A stretch of DNA of 64,000 nt from Eulemur rufifrons (Eukaryota > Chordata > Mammalia > Primates > Lemuridae), in the NCBI RefSeq assembly GCF_041146395.1, contig NC_090989.1, positions 225,278,843 to 225,342,842 of the forward strand, given 5' to 3'. The notes beneath the pieces are model-generated. The model had not been told where the DNA came from, did not search any database, and saw only the letters and a program-made list of their open reading frames with translations. Both the position numbers and the translations under genes were made by a program. Shown here piece by piece: positions 21,036 to 33,432 of the stretch (the first letter of the stretch is position 1; every line of letters begins with the position of its first letter).

Positions 21036-23089
21036 TGGTAAACAGAAAACATGCTGAGGTCATTGGTGGAAAACATCAGGGCAGTTTATTTTTGAATATG
21101 GACACAGGTAATATTGACAAGGGTGTTCCACAGGTTATACACCCCAAGTTCAGAAATGCTGTTTGGTAAAGTCCTGCTGTTTTAATAGTTTCTACTACCT
21201 TGGATGTGGCCTGGGAATGGGAGTTGTAGTTTATGGTGCATGTCTTAATTCCGGATTGCTATTTCTACCTCTATTTACAAAACAAGTGTGGAATAGCCAA
21301 AGGCATGGAGAGATCAGGCCATTTCCTCCTTTAATCCACAGCGGGGCAGGGGAGCTCTGATCCAGCAGAACACGCCCACACCCAGAATGGGTCCCTGACA
21401 CTGGATAACTTCAGCCATCCACCGCCTCCCTGAATGCCTCTCTCCTTGGAAGCCTCCGTCTGTGGACTTGACTTGTGGGTCCCTTTCCATTTCTTAGGAG
21501 AAGGTGTTGTTATTGCATTGGCCCTCTTTGTGATATTGTGCAGCACTCTGCACATTTATAGCTTGCATAAATACTGAATAATAATAAATAACTACAAGGG
21601 AGGAAGAATATTACAGGCTAGGGAGAGTGAAAGATGCTGAACTCATTATTCGAGGGCCAATCTCAGGCCTCTTGGCTATCTCCTTCAAAGAGATTTGTTT
21701 GCCAGCTGTGTTGAGAAATATACTTTCCATATGATAAGCCCAGAGAAGAAGCCAATTTCCCTACAGAACGCTTTTGGAGCATCCCCAGGGGGGCCCACAG
21801 AATTCTTAATGGTGTTTCAGAGAGGATAACCCCTCACGCCTTCTTGGCAACTAGGTTAGCGGAAAGCCCTGAGGAGAATGGCTGTAGCAAGATGATGAAA
21901 TTAGAGGAATGGGATGGATTCTTTTTATTTCATTTTATTTTCTGATTCCGTGTGCAAACAGGGCAGCTTTCCAACCATTTTATGGATACATCATTGGCTG
22001 AGAAGGTCACTTGCTTTTCACTTCACAATGGTCTTGGCTCCAGGAGGGCATTTCTTGTTTAATATGTAATCCAGGTTCAGTGTGTCAATCAGATGCTATC
22101 TCTTCTATATTAAGAACTGGTTTTTTGATGTTTATAAACTAGTTAAGACAGACAACTGAATTCTTAAATTTGAAGTACGGTAAAATATTGAGTAAATATT
22201 TATAGATCTGGGAGATTGGAGAAACTATAATAATAAAAAGGCAATATGCAAAGCAGCTGGGCTCACATCTTTTGTAGTTCTCACTGGCTGCAGCCCAGCC
22301 CAGCCACAGGGGTGTTTAGTAAATAAAACTAATACTCCTTTATATTGTGATCGATATCTGCATATTGTACCGAAAATGTTTCCATCATTTGTGAACAGAT
22401 TGGTTTCATTCACTCAGAATGTCACATATTATTCATCTGAGCATAGCAGTGAGGTTCTACTCAAATGTTGCACAAACAAGAACCAGTACTTGCCTTGCCC
22501 ACATGTCTCCTAGCCTCCATCCCCTTGCGATAGCCCACCTGTGGGGTGAAACACAGCAGGGACCAGGAAGAAGTGGAAGGTGAGCTGGACAGAAGTCAAA
22601 AGCAGGGGACAAAGGTGGGTAGAAATTACAGTTTTGAGAACAACAGCTCAGTGATGTCTTCTCAGGTATGAGAGCTCTGGAAACCTCCGTACGGCTTTGG
22701 CTTCCCCGTGGTAGCTGGTAGCAGCTGGCACCACAACTGTACTAAGAGGGAAACTTTTTCCAGACACCCAGAACTGTTTGCGACCAAAGATTTCGAGATC
22801 AGATTTTAGGTTTTCAGCTTTTTTCATTTGCTAGTAAATGATGTAGGATCAGAGCTTTTTAAACTTTTCTTTCAACTATCCCCCTCCCCACAGAAAGACT
22901 CTTGAGCAGGGACTGTGAAACCCTTTTCTAATCATAGGAGACCCATGTCTAGAAGTGGACTAGGATGATGTGGAAGTGGCCCTCCCTGATCACGTTGCAC
23001 AGGAGGACTGGCCAAAGAAACTACAAATGTTTCACCCAGAAAAAAAATATGATTGTCCTTAGGCCTTAGGTGTCTTCAAATTTTTGAAG
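21036..23089. other. Unassigned non-coding stretch
   Basis: I find no gene and no named repeat over about 2 kb. Purine-rich sequence at 20690-20890 precedes it. The frames at 21163-21360, 21331-21555 and 22225-22413 are short and lack support. Confidence 0.45.
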
Positions 23090-23365
23090 AAATATTACAG
23101 GGAAGAGAAATCCATCTCTCAGAAAGGCCCTTCCTGACTTTCTTAACTTACTGTAGGCCTCTCCTGCACTCCTGCCCTTGGTTAGTTTCCTTCATAGCAC
23201 TTCTTACAACCCGAAGTTATTTTTGTTGTTGTTTGTTTATTTACTTTTTGGGTCTGTTTCCCCTCCAGCAGACCAAGGGTCATGTTTGTCTGATTCCCTT
23301 CTGTCTCCTTAGCCCTGGGTGTAGCACTGGTCCACGTCCAACATGCAGTAAATACATGTGGAAAG
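23090..23365 (+). repeat. L2 LINE 3' end
   Basis: CTCTCAGAAAGGCCCTTCCTGAC, TTCCTTCATAGCACTTCTTAC and CAAGGGTCATGTTTGTCTGATTCCC follow the L2 3' end order on the plus strand. The 125-codon plus frame at 23053-23430 is a chance opening through this relic. Confidence 0.75.
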
Positions 23366-24041
23366 AACAGGTGAATAGGACGGCTTGGAAGGACCAGGCT
23401 GGTGATGTTGTCACTGAAGGTACAGACTGATCCCAGGGAGCCTGCCTTCTGTCCCAGAGCTACTGGTTGCTCCTAACTCCACTGTTCATCCTTCCAGTTG
23501 AAGTATAAATTCCCACAATGGCTCACTTGGGGACCAGGTGAGAAAATATCAGTGAATTGATGTAAATCTTCATTTTGTATAGATATAGATAGATATGGAT
23601 AAAATAAACCTGAAAGTGTGTCTTAAGAATTGTTTTCTTGAAATGGGAGCAATAATGTAATAAGTCCTTCCCCTTTCTGCTCTCCTTCCTCTCTAAATAC
23701 ACACAAAGAAAGAGTGGGAAATTCAACTTCACTTTCAGACACTACTGGTAGACAGCTTGGAATTCAGTGGACTTTGTGCCTGAAATGGCTAGCTACTTGG
23801 GGAAATGCTGAAGAATTGGTTGTCTGTCGGCTTTCTTGGGTTAATGTGACAAAGGGCTTCCACTATGTTTTGAAGCAAAACAACTCCCTACACTCCCCCC
23901 CAAAAAACCCACAAAAGTAGTTGTGAATAAAACATTTCTCTGCTTCTAGCCATTTGTCAACCTCAAATACTTGACATGAAAAGATCTCTTTAAAACCAGA
24001 CATTTGAAAAATTAGAGCCCTTGTTGAGCCAGACTCGGGCC
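23366..24041. other. Unassigned non-coding stretch
   Basis: No gene or named repeat is visible. A small AGATAGATAGATATGG run lies near 23580. Confidence 0.45.
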
Positions 24042-24050
24042 ATCTATCTT

Positions 24051-24531
24051 TTTATTTATTTATTTATTTATTTTTTCAGCATATTATGGGGTTACAAATG
24101 TTTAGGTTACGTATATTGCCCTTGCCCCCCACCCTGAGTCAGAGTGTCAGGCGTTTCTATCCCCCAGATGGTGCGCATCGTACTCATGTATGTAATACCT
24201 ATCCCCTCCTCCCCACTCCCATCTGCCCGATGCCCGTGAGTGTTATTCCTATATGTGCACTTAGGTGTTGATCAGTTAAAACCAAATTGATGGTGAGTAC
24301 ATGTGGTGCTTGTTTTTCCATTCTTGGAATACTTCACTTAGTAGAATGGGTTCCAGCTCTATCCAGGAAAATACAAGAGGTGCTATATCACCATTGTTTC
24401 TTATAGCTGAGTAGCACTCCATGGTATACATATACTACGTTTTATTAATCCACTCATGTATTGATGGGCACTTGGGTTGTTTCCACATCTTTGCAATTGT
24501 GAATTGTGCTGCTATAAATATTTGAGTGCAG
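24051..24531 (-). mobile_element. L1 3' end with target-site duplication
   Basis: A (TTTA)n tail is followed by TTTTTTCAGCATATTATGGGG and TGTTTAGGTTACGTATATTGCCC, the lemur-type L1 3' UTR reversed. The copy then runs through the end of ORF2 to ATTGTGCTGCTATAAATA. ATCTATCTT is present at 24042-24050 and 24532-24540, marking both ends. It is 5'-truncated. Confidence 0.93.
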
Positions 24532-24540
24532 ATCTATCTT

Positions 24541-25540
24541 GAAGTGGCAATTTTGTGAGACTTCTTAAATTGGGTGGTATATTTTGGAACCACTCTCTAT
24601 ATGGGGTTCACAGCTCAATTCTCCAACCCTGCCTTTGACAGATGCACTTTCAGTAATTCAAGAAATGGCTCTGCCTCACCACATACCACAGAATTAAAGG
24701 ACAGTTTCTAATATGTATACTGCCCCCATTTATATATTAGGAGAGTTTGCCAACAGGGTGGGTAGAACACAGGAAATCGAAGTTGTGTAGCATGTGAAGA
24801 TCTGACTAAACCTATCAGTGTTTATTCTGGAAGCAGAAGTTACATCAACTTTCATTTTGAAGATGCAAGAGAAAAGAATGCAGATTCTGCAAGAGAAAAA
24901 AACCACTCAGCTGCCAGTGGAATAAAGTCCAGAGCCTGAGGCAGGTGTTTACACCGCTGGTATAGTGGACTCTCATTATTTTCCCGGCTATGGAGACCAA
25001 GAATTTAGTTGCATTTTGGATCCAGAACAGCATGCCTGGAACACTCCATATTGACAGTTCTTCCCAAGTGACCCAATGAGAGTCATGTCTCAAGTGTTTG
25101 GTGAATATTCAAGAAAGATACCATCCTTCCACTACAGGAAAATAGCAATGCCCTCTGCCCTTACCTACCCACTAAAGAGAATTTGTTACAGCTTGCTGGG
25201 TCCCCTGGGCAATGGGTAATGAATGAAGGGAATAATTGAGGAGAATTAAGACAGGCTTGGTTTGATTTTCATTAGAAAATGTTAGAGAGAAAAAAATTCC
25301 AAAGGGTGAAAAGGTGAAGAGTCATTGAAGTCAATGTGGCCAGATTTGGGGGAGATTTAGAGTGAAGAAATATAGTGAGTCCAGAAACAATTTCTCTTAG
25401 TGTGAAAAATGAGATAAGGAGATCCCGGAAGAGGATTTTAAGAATTTGGTCATATGTTATGAATGAATTCTTTTTTGACATTTTCTCAAGATATTACACT
25501 CAAGTACCACATAGCTCTGCAATGATTTCTGGATTCAAGG
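24541..25540. other. Unassigned non-coding stretch
   Basis: Apparently unique sequence lies between two L1 insertions. The minus-strand frame at 24845-25093 has no recognisable domain or splice context. Confidence 0.45.
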
Positions 25541-25554
25541 CTGATTGATCTTTA

Positions 25555-25677
25555 TTTATTTATTTTTTTAATTTTTTTAATTTCAGCATATTATGGGGGT
25601 ATAAATGTTTAGGTTACATATATTGCCCTTGCCCCACCCGAGTCAGAGCTTCAGGCATGTCCACTGCACCCACAAGT
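25555..25677 (-). mobile_element. Very short (about 120 bp) L1 3' end with 14-bp duplication
   Basis: TTTAATTTCAGCATATTATGGGGGTATAAATG is the reversed lemur-type L1 3' end. The element stops after CAGAGCTTCAGGCATGTCC and a few bases. CTGATTGATCTTTA is perfect at 25541-25554 and 25678-25691, so this is a complete insertion event truncated almost to its tail. Confidence 0.93.
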
Positions 25678-25691
25678 CTGATTGATCTTTA

Positions 25692-26565
25692 AATGCAAAT
25701 TTGTGTCCAAACTGGGTCACATGGCAGGTAGGCTTTTTAAGAGGTGCACAGTTAGAAACTTATGTGTGAATGTACACAGTGGCTCTATTCTGGACAAGAT
25801 CTCATGCATCACTGCAGAGAGGAGTACAAAAAAATCCTCTTAATTAGGAAATAGATATTACTACTAAAATCAGGATTCAAGACATTGCAGTCACCGTAAA
25901 ACCTAATTTGATATTTTCATTTTTTCAGAGTCAATGAGGAACCCAAATGTTCAGTGAGGGACTCAGTGCTATTCTATTTGGTTTTTGGTATTATACCCAT
26001 TGGTTTGAAAGTTGGAAATATACTTTATGCTATAAAGGAAAATTTTTTTTAATTAGAGCTTGATCATCTAATTAAGCCAAATGGCCTTAAAGTAATAATC
26101 ATTCTTTATCAGTAGACTAAACCAACTCTGTTGGTAAGATGAGCTTAGAAGTGGATGATTAAGAAGTCATGTTAGCCACAATATTAACAACTAGGACTTA
26201 ACAGTCTATCAATTCATTAATGGTTTTCTTGTGACAAGCAGGTGGCAAGTTTTGGTGAAGATGTTTTGGGAAGTTTTGTATTGTTAACGTCACTAAAATT
26301 TCTTTTGCCTATGACATTTTTCAGGGCTTCATGGAGATTCCATCTTCTAGGATTTCAGGAGTGGTGCCATGTTTTAATGCTTTACTAACATGATATCAGG
26401 AAAGGGTAACATTCTCAATAGACCAGTAAATTCTCTCTCAAATATTTTAATTGGGGTTAAGAAAAAGACATATGATTTGAAACTTTCAGCACCAACTTCT
26501 TGGCTTCCCTCTGGAATGCTTTGGGATTAATTGCCCTCCAAGGTGATGAAGATTCAACCTCTTCA
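25692..26565. other. Unassigned non-coding stretch
   Basis: No gene or named repeat is visible. The sequence is AT-rich and looks unique. Confidence 0.45.
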
Positions 26566-26636
26566 GATTTATTCTAAAATTAGTGCACGGATTTATTCTA
26601 AAAATCAGTGCACGGATTTATTCTAAAATCAGTGCA
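26566..26636. repeat. Three-copy 24-25 bp tandem repeat
   Basis: The unit GATTTATTCTAAAATTAGTGCACG at 26566 is repeated at 26590 (one extra A, TT to TC) and partly at 26615. It is a small minisatellite of near-identical units. Confidence 0.9.
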
Positions 26637-27330
26637 AGTCCTTCTGGCCTTCCCAAAGCTTCTCAATATCTACTCTGTTTCCCTTCCATTAACTTCCATC
26701 ATTGATGAATTCTTTAATGTCTACTGTCCATCAAAATGAGCATTACTTACTATTTCATAACCTTTATGATTCATCTTACCTTGTAGGGTTTGTTCCTAGC
26801 CTCAAAATATCAGATCCCACAATATATTTATCATCTTTAAAGGACGTTCAGCATTTAAAAAGCACTGGGGGAAAATTAATGGCAAATTTGCAAGACCAGT
26901 AAAAAGGAAGATTGGATCAAAATGTTTCTAAGTACCATTATCCCATTTCCATCTGAGGTCTTTATTTTGTTCGTCACTTCTTTGTGTCATTTATAAAACT
27001 AGGATTTGACAGGCACTGTTTCCTAGCAAAGTTTTCTCATTCAGCTCAAATGAATCTAATGCATTTGTGTTTAAGAACCCAAAGTAAAAACCACAGTGCC
27101 TTGCCAGTTCAAGCAAGAGAACAAACATAAAAGAATGATACAGTCTACTTGACCATGCCTAGTAAAGTAGATTAATAGAGGACACCTATCAGTAGGACAT
27201 TACAGGTTTGTTATTTGACAACATATCATTTCATTTGCAATAACAGTCTTTTCTTGTTTGTGCAACTTACTAGTAACATAACATCTCCACTGTTACCAAG
27301 ACTTTCTTCTGACTTTATGTTTCTTTTTGG
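26637..27330. other. Unassigned non-coding stretch
   Basis: There is no gene or named repeat. The 66-codon plus frame at 26702-26902 has no supporting feature. Confidence 0.45.
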
Positions 27331-27626
27331 GTTTTTTGTTTGTTTGTTTGTTTTTTTAGAGACAGGGTCTTGCTCTGTCACTCAGCTGGAGTGCAGTGGC
27401 ATGATCATAGCTCACTGTGTAACCTTAGACTTCTGGGCCCAAGCAGTCATCCCACCTCAGCCTCCCAAGTAGCTGGGACAACAGGAGCGCACCACCACAC
27501 CTGGCTAACTTTTAAATTTTTTGTAGAGATGAGTTCTCGCCGTTACTCAGGCTGGTCTCAAACTCCTGGGTTCAAGTGATCCTCCCAAAGTGCTGGGATT
27601 ACAGGTGTGAGCCACCTTGCCAGGCC
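27331..27626 (-). mobile_element. Older Alu (AluJ-like)
   Basis: A (TTTG)n tail is followed by AGAGACAGGGTCTTGCTCTG and the copy ends AGCCACCTTGCCAGGCC. It has the ancestral-style left arm GAGTGCAGTGGCATGATCATAGCTCACTG and not the lemur-specific wording. A deletion of about 20 bp lies near 27582, where GATCCTCCCAAAGTG skips the usual CACCTCGGCCTC. It is therefore an older insertion. Confidence 0.9.
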
Positions 27627-27639
27627 TTGATTTTTTAAG

Positions 27640-28865
27640 TTAAACAAGAATAAATTAGAGATACCACTCTGTTAACATTCACTCTTAGCTCATTTTAACC
27701 ACAAGAATAAGCCTTTACCAGTTTGTCCATGGTAGGTCACAAATCTAGAAAAATTCCAGCAATTATACCTTTAGATATGCTTTTTTATATTTTCTTCTGA
27801 AGCCCTATTAGAGTTGTGTTTGTGCTTCTCAATACATATTTTGTGTATCAGCTTCCCTTTCATAATCTTTATCTCTTTTTCTATGTTTTATACTGAGCAA
27901 TTTAATCAATCGCATCTTCCAGCTTACTAATTTCTTTAATCATGTCCAGTCTATTGGTTATCCTATCTATTGAGTTTTAAAAAGATAATATCTGGAATTT
28001 CTTTTCTTTTCTTTTCTTTTCTTTCTTTCTTTCTTTCTTTTTTTTTTTTTTTTTGAGGCAGAGTCTCACTCTTGTTGCCCAGGCTAGAGTGCCGTGGTGT
28101 TAGCCTAGCTCACAGCAGCCTCAAACTCCTATGCTCAAGTGATCCTTTTGCCTCAGCCTCCTGAGTAGCTGGGACTACAGGCATGCGCCACCATGCCTGG
28201 GTAATTTTTTCTGTATATATTTTTAGTTGTTTAGCTAATTTCTTTCTATTTTTAGTAGAGATGGGGTCTCGCTCTTGCTCAGACTGGTCTCGAACTCCTA
28301 AGCTCAAACAATCCACCCGCCTCAGCCTCCCAGAGTGCTAGGATTACAGGCGTGAGCCACTGTGCTGGGCCAATTTCTAGAATTTCTATTCATAAATTTA
28401 CCACCAGATGCTGTTGTTTTATCATTTTCTGTTTTTGTTTCATAGGTATGATTTTCCTCTTGAAGATTATAGAAATATGTACCTATAAGTCTTTTCAAAT
28501 GCTTTATTATTTCTATTTTCTTGGCTGTCATTTTTTGGTTATTATTTGCTAACTACCTTTCCCAGAACTAGATTGTTTGGTGTACTTTGTAATTTGTGTT
28601 TGACAGTTACCTTAAGTGGACGTTTTCTTTTTAGCTATCACTATGCTCACCCCTCCTGTCAGAGGATTTTGATGTTGTCTCAGTCTGGTCCTCAATGATA
28701 CATAGCTAAAAATCAGATTTTACTAATCAGGTTAGAGCTTTTACCCTGCAGTAATATCACAGTTTGTTTCTCTTAGCCAGAGCACAGCATTGCCTGGTTC
28801 CCAGTATGGGGGGGGTGTATCTGCTTCCTCCCCTCTCCATAGGCTGAAATCTTCCTTCCATGAAG
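27640..28865 (-). mobile_element. Older L1/HAL1-like fragment interrupted by an Alu
   Basis: Plus-strand words ATCTTCCAGCTTACTAATTTC, TCCAGTCTATTGGTTATCC and CTATTGAGTTTTAAAAAG lie left of the Alu. CTAGAATTTCTATTCATAAA, TTGTTTTATCATTTTCTG and GTTAGAGCTTTTACCCTGC...TTGTTTCTCTTAGCCAGAG lie to the right. This order resembles an old L1M or HAL1 element in reverse. The family name and the right limit are approximate. Confidence 0.55.
28001..28371 (-). mobile_element. Full-length lemur-type Alu
   Basis: A long (TTTTC)n/(TTTC)n tail precedes GAGGCAGAGTCTCACTC. The left arm reads GAGTGCCGTGGTGTTAGCC, the right arm has the TTTTTCTGTATATATTTTTAG insert, and the end is TGCTGGGCC. TCTGGAATTTCT and TCTAGAATTTCT near the two ends may be the duplication. 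It sits inside the L1/HAL1-like relic. Confidence 0.92.
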
Positions 28866-30124
28866 GAAATTGAACCTTAAAGGGCAGAGAGAACACTTTC
28901 AGATCTCCATCACACTTGAGACATTTTTAATGTCTCTGTTCTCCATGAATATAATTTTCTAGTTTATGACTTGAGCTTGTGGCCATTTCTTTGTCTCATT
29001 AAAATGGGATTTTAGAACAAAATCTTCTAATTTGTTGTTATTGTGGGGTATGTGTGTGTATGTGTGTGTTTATAGTAAATAAGTGGGGAAAAAGTCTCAT
29101 TCAACCACACATGTAGTGACTTTTTATCCTTCCTGACATTCTTAACCATTAAAGGTAATATGGTAATAGTTTTCCTGGTACTTGACCAGAAATTTGAACC
29201 TCAATTTAAGGATAGGGTAAGAAACGTGTGAGAGGTCATATGACTTTTTCAAAATTGGATATTGAGTAGGTGTAAAATTAAGAATTTTATTTACATTAGC
29301 TCTTCTGGCTTCTCTGAATATGGAATACAGTCATTAATAATCCTGGAAGGTTTACTGTAAGTTTTCCGATCTCATGTAACAAATGAGTCACCGTTGGTTC
29401 CATTATTTCTTGGGTTGGATTCCTACTTTGGGAGAGGGTGAGGATTCCCCCTATAATTTCCACTACATAATGTATGTAACAGCAATACTGTATTCAATGA
29501 TTGTGGTCAAACGGGTATGTGACGGCACAGGTCCCATCCTTTATTATCCACCTGTCACCACAGTTCCTGCTCCCTGACGGTTAAGGTACATCACCAGTGG
29601 CATTTTAAACTTTACAAGATAACTATATCCATCCAGCCCAATGCTCTGAAAGGCACAGAGAGTCAAATTTGCAACACGTATGTGAGAGAGTGAGATCCTT
29701 CCTCACTTTGAGGGGGATCCAGGAGCCTTAGAAGGACACATTAAATTGTAACATGTAAACTTTGTTGTGGAAACTTCCAGGCTCTTTCCTGCCCCCACCC
29801 CCTAGAGAGAAGGGCTCCCTTTTCTCCCCTCAATACACAGCCCTGAGCCACAGGTTCTGATTTTCACCTGGCCCTCTACCCACTTCTAAGGCAGGGCTGG
29901 TAGAGTTACTGAAAGCAAATTCTAGAGACACGTGAAGCCCTCCATCAGCAAAGGTCTGATAATCTGCCTCCTGCCCACCTGTTTATCATCATGAGCTTCC
30001 CACACACTCTCTGAACTTCATGCTCTAAGAACTAAACTCTCTCCTAACTCTGTCTGTTCACATACTTTCTTAAGACCTCACTACCACCCTTCACATGCCC
30101 AAACCAGTCTGGCAGACACATGCC
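28866..30124. other. Unassigned non-coding stretch
   Basis: No gene or named repeat is visible. A short GTGTGTGTATGTGTGTG run lies near 29051. The frame at 29383-29577 is short and unsupported. Confidence 0.45.
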
Positions 30125-30380
30125 TGCTTGTCCTTCTAGTGTGTCTTCAAGCACTACTTCTTCCATGACCTTTTCCCTAATCCCTCCCGGCAGATGTAGA
30201 GGCTCTGTCCCTAATGTGCACCTGGTACACACCTCCGTCATTGCAATTGCTACTTATACGCCTTTGCCTGTCTGTCTGGGCGCTCAGCAAGGACAGCGAC
30301 TATGTTGCCTCATCCTTTCCCCAGGGGATAATACAGGGCCTGCCCTTGGCAGACATTAAAATCCTTATTGAATGAATGAT
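30125..30380 (+). repeat. L2 LINE 3' end
   Basis: GCACTACTTCTTCCATGACC, GGACAGCGACTATGTTGCC, GCCCTTGGCAGACATTAAAA and TTATTGAATGAATGAT follow the end of an L2 on the plus strand. Confidence 0.65.
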
Positions 30381-32058
30381 TGTGAGCCTTGACATCCAGG
30401 GAAACTGCCAATGTGTTGCCATCAGAGCCAGGGACTAACTTTGGGACAAGAATTAAGATGGGAACCAAATCAACAGTTTACTTTTGTTAGGTCTCAGGCA
30501 TCTCAACATCTCCATATCGGGGCACAACCTTGCATGGTACAGTGAGCACCAGAGAGCGATGGATCCAGGTTATGGGCAAAGTGGCAGCTGAATTGGGTTC
30601 AATTTCACTGAAATCCAACTCTCCAGAAAGGAATAGCTAGTTCACCTCATTTCGTCAAATAGCCGTGGTTAGTCATACTTCTTAAATGTTTACCAGATAT
30701 TGAAACATTCAAGTTTGTTAGCTGGAAACATCTAATGTAATAATAATTAAAAGCTTCATTTTTCTAAGGTTTTAGATGCTTCGGGGTAAAAAGGGCCCCT
30801 CCCCCAATCATTTTCCCGCTCCCCTTCCCTTGTCCTGCCAGTGTTGACAGTTAACATGGTCAAGTTACATTCAAAAACACTGTGACAGGTGGGTACTCTA
30901 GCACAGGAGTTTCCACTGGTCTACATCCAAGAAGGATTATGGGTAACCAAACTCTGAGTTTGGAAGAAGAATGATGTGTCCCTAAAATCCCCATTTTCAT
31001 GGTAACCCTCGTGGGATGGGAGCCAGGGCTGTGAGGGCCAGCTGCTGTGCTGGGTGGGTGCCCCATGCCCTGGTCTGGAAAGGACTCCAGAAGCACAGAT
31101 GGGCTCTCAGGATCCCAGTGCTTCTCTGCACAGACACCCTCTCCATTTGGCACTGCTGGGGATACAGGGTCTAGGTAATCTCACCTGCAGCTCGGGTGTG
31201 GCATTTGCCAGAGGAAAGAAGGGAGTGTTGGCTTCTTCTCACAGCTGTGGATTTTTAGAGGAGCTCTTAGAACGTGGAACATAATTCTGCCTCCATTTTT
31301 CTCTCACTTGCATCTTTGCTTTGCTTTACTTATAATTTAGGTCTGATACTTATCAAGAGGTATTAGTTCTGAGTCTTTAAACATGTTAAAATTTGTTCTT
31401 CATATTTTACATATTTAAAAAAGGTGCCTAGTATGTTACAACAAATATGTTAAAGCTTGAAGGGCCCCACAGATCATCCAGTGTTTCAGCTTCTTTGTGG
31501 ACAAAGAAACTGAGGGCTGGAGGTGCTGTGACTGCTGGGATATCATGACAGCAAAGCAATTCTAAAAATCGGCTGCAAGTCTCAGATTCCAGGCCTCCTT
31601 TTAGTCTATCAGGAAACTTGACATGTTTGTGGTATAGAAATTCTTGGGTCACAATCTCAGTGAAGCAGGGTTTTTGAAAAATATTTAATTAAATCAGTTT
31701 GTCTACACTGTAAACAAATGAAAATCAATCTGGATCTAGGTTTCTGAGTGTTCTCTCAGAGCGTAACTTTTAGTTCCTATTGATGGTCTTTGAAGCAACA
31801 AATATATCTGTAAAATAGCTAGGCAGCTTCAAAGAAAATATTGGTAGTAGAAAGAAATTATTTTTCTTCCACAAATTTCCCTGGTTGAGACTGATACAGG
31901 AATAAGGAAATAGAGATGATGTCTGCAAGCCTATGAATACAGGAATATGGAGAGTGATTTTGTGGCTAATAATTATGCCCTCTTATTTTCCGATAGACAG
32001 GGTTCTAAGTCCTAAAAATGTAATATAGTGATCAATCTGAAATCGTTTTTTACAGCAT
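30381..32058. other. Mostly unassigned stretch, one MIR-like trace
   Basis: At 31465-31600 the words CAGATCATCCAGTGTTTC, GACAAAGAAACTGAGGGCTGG and GATTCCAGGCCTCC resemble a MIR-like SINE on the minus strand. A somewhat GC-richer part at 30860-31280 has overlapping frames on both strands but no recognisable domain. Nothing else can be named. Confidence 0.4.
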
Positions 32059-32558
32059 TTGTCAAATTCACCTATTTATTTTTTAATTCAGAAAAATCAA
32101 TTCTTGGTGGATAGAAATCTAGAAATCCAAGGCTCCCGAAAGCAGGCGTCATTGGGGTTGACTCCCTTTGTGGTGTGCACAGGGCTATATATGAATGGTT
32201 CAATTAATAATCTGGTGTTTCCCAAATTTCCATCTTTTTTGAGTAAAGGGAGGAAGGGGCTAAAACTGGACTGGGAGGTCTTTTGCAATCGGAAACCTTG
32301 TTCAAACAGAATAAGGAAGACTTCACTTTTGATACCTAACGGCAAATCAAACACAGACTGTTCTAGAATCCTTAAGATTTCTGGTTTAATTGCTATATCT
32401 AAGAGACTAACATATATGCCCATCCCCTTGAAAGCTGTCAATCTGAAATTCTCTTTGAAAGTTAGCTGGCTTGCTTTGGACTCAGCAGGCATGATCCCCG
32501 GTAGCTCGGTTGTCCAGAGCCCCCAGCAGAAAAGCTTAGGCTCTTTGTAATTCGACAT
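32059..32558. other. Segment open on both strands, no recognised product
   Basis: A 163-codon plus-strand frame (32059-32550) and a 153-codon minus-strand frame (32097-32558) overlap almost completely. Neither product shows a signal peptide, domain or motif that I recognise. There is no Kozak-like start or poly-A context. By a rough count, a window of this size should hold one or two frames of this length by chance. I list it because of its double openness, not as a gene. Confidence 0.3.
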
Positions 32559-32999
32559 CTCTTCTTCATCTCTCTTTGTAATTCTACATTGATCAGTTGG
32601 GACATGGAAGTCGAAAGAATCTCAGGCCATGCCACAGTGCTGTATGTTCTGAAAATTCTCTGGGGAAAATTCATACTGCTGCCCTATTTGTTTGCTACAG
32701 ACACTGGCCAAGATAAAGTGATCCCAGAAATACATTGACTTTGGTGGCAAGTGTAGACTGGCTCTTACATATCTGTAATTATCTAGCATCTAGGGACTGA
32801 ATCTTATGTAACTGGTATCATTGGTGCTGAAATCAATCATTATAATCTGGGAAGGATCCCCTTTTCCATCGAAGTCAAAGATGCCTATTATTGCACTCAG
32901 GGAAAATAATGTTCATTATAAAAGTAATTGTGACATCCAAAGCCACAGCTGAATCAAGTTCCTTCCATCCCCCAGATCCTTTAAAGAAGAATGCAAAAC
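32559..32999. other. Unassigned non-coding stretch
   Basis: Nothing recognisable lies between the doubly open segment and the next L1 end. Confidence 0.45.
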
Positions 33000-33008
33000 A
33001 TAAATTTC

Positions 33009-33313
33009 TTTTTTTTAATTTCAAAATATTAAGGGGGTACAAATGTTTTTGTTACATGGCTTGAGTCAGAGCTATAAATGTGTCCAGCACCCAAATAGTG
33101 TCCATTGTACCCCTTAGGTGGGTTTTTGCCCCTGCCCTCCTCCCCCTCCCCCTGCTTGATTTCCAGTGACTTTTACTTCCCTTTGTGCACTTGTGTGCCC
33201 CTTAGTTCCGTGCATTAGAGAATACACGTGGTGTTTGTTTTTCCATTCTTGAGATACTTCACTGGGGATAATGGTCTCCGATTTCTTCCAAATTGCTGGA
33301 AAAGTTTGAGAGA
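33009..33313 (-). mobile_element. L1 3' end with target-site duplication
   Basis: TTTTTTTTAATTTCAAAATATTAAGGGGGTACAAATG begins the reversed L1 tail and 3' UTR, with a C-rich stretch CCTCCTCCCCCTCCCCCTG, and continues to GATACTTCACTGGGGATAATGG. ATAAATTTC is present at 33000-33008 and 33314-33322. It is 5'-truncated. Confidence 0.92.
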
Positions 33314-33432
33314 ATAAATTTCATACTTAACATTCTTTCATAGGTACTGGAATTACCATTTTCCCAGTACCTAATAATTGCATGTATTGTTAAAATTGTC
33401 TTTAAACAAGCAGGAAAAGGGGACATTGGAAA

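Noticed and set aside
23053..23430. 125-codon plus-strand frame
   Set aside because: It overlaps an L2 3' end and has no protein-like features.
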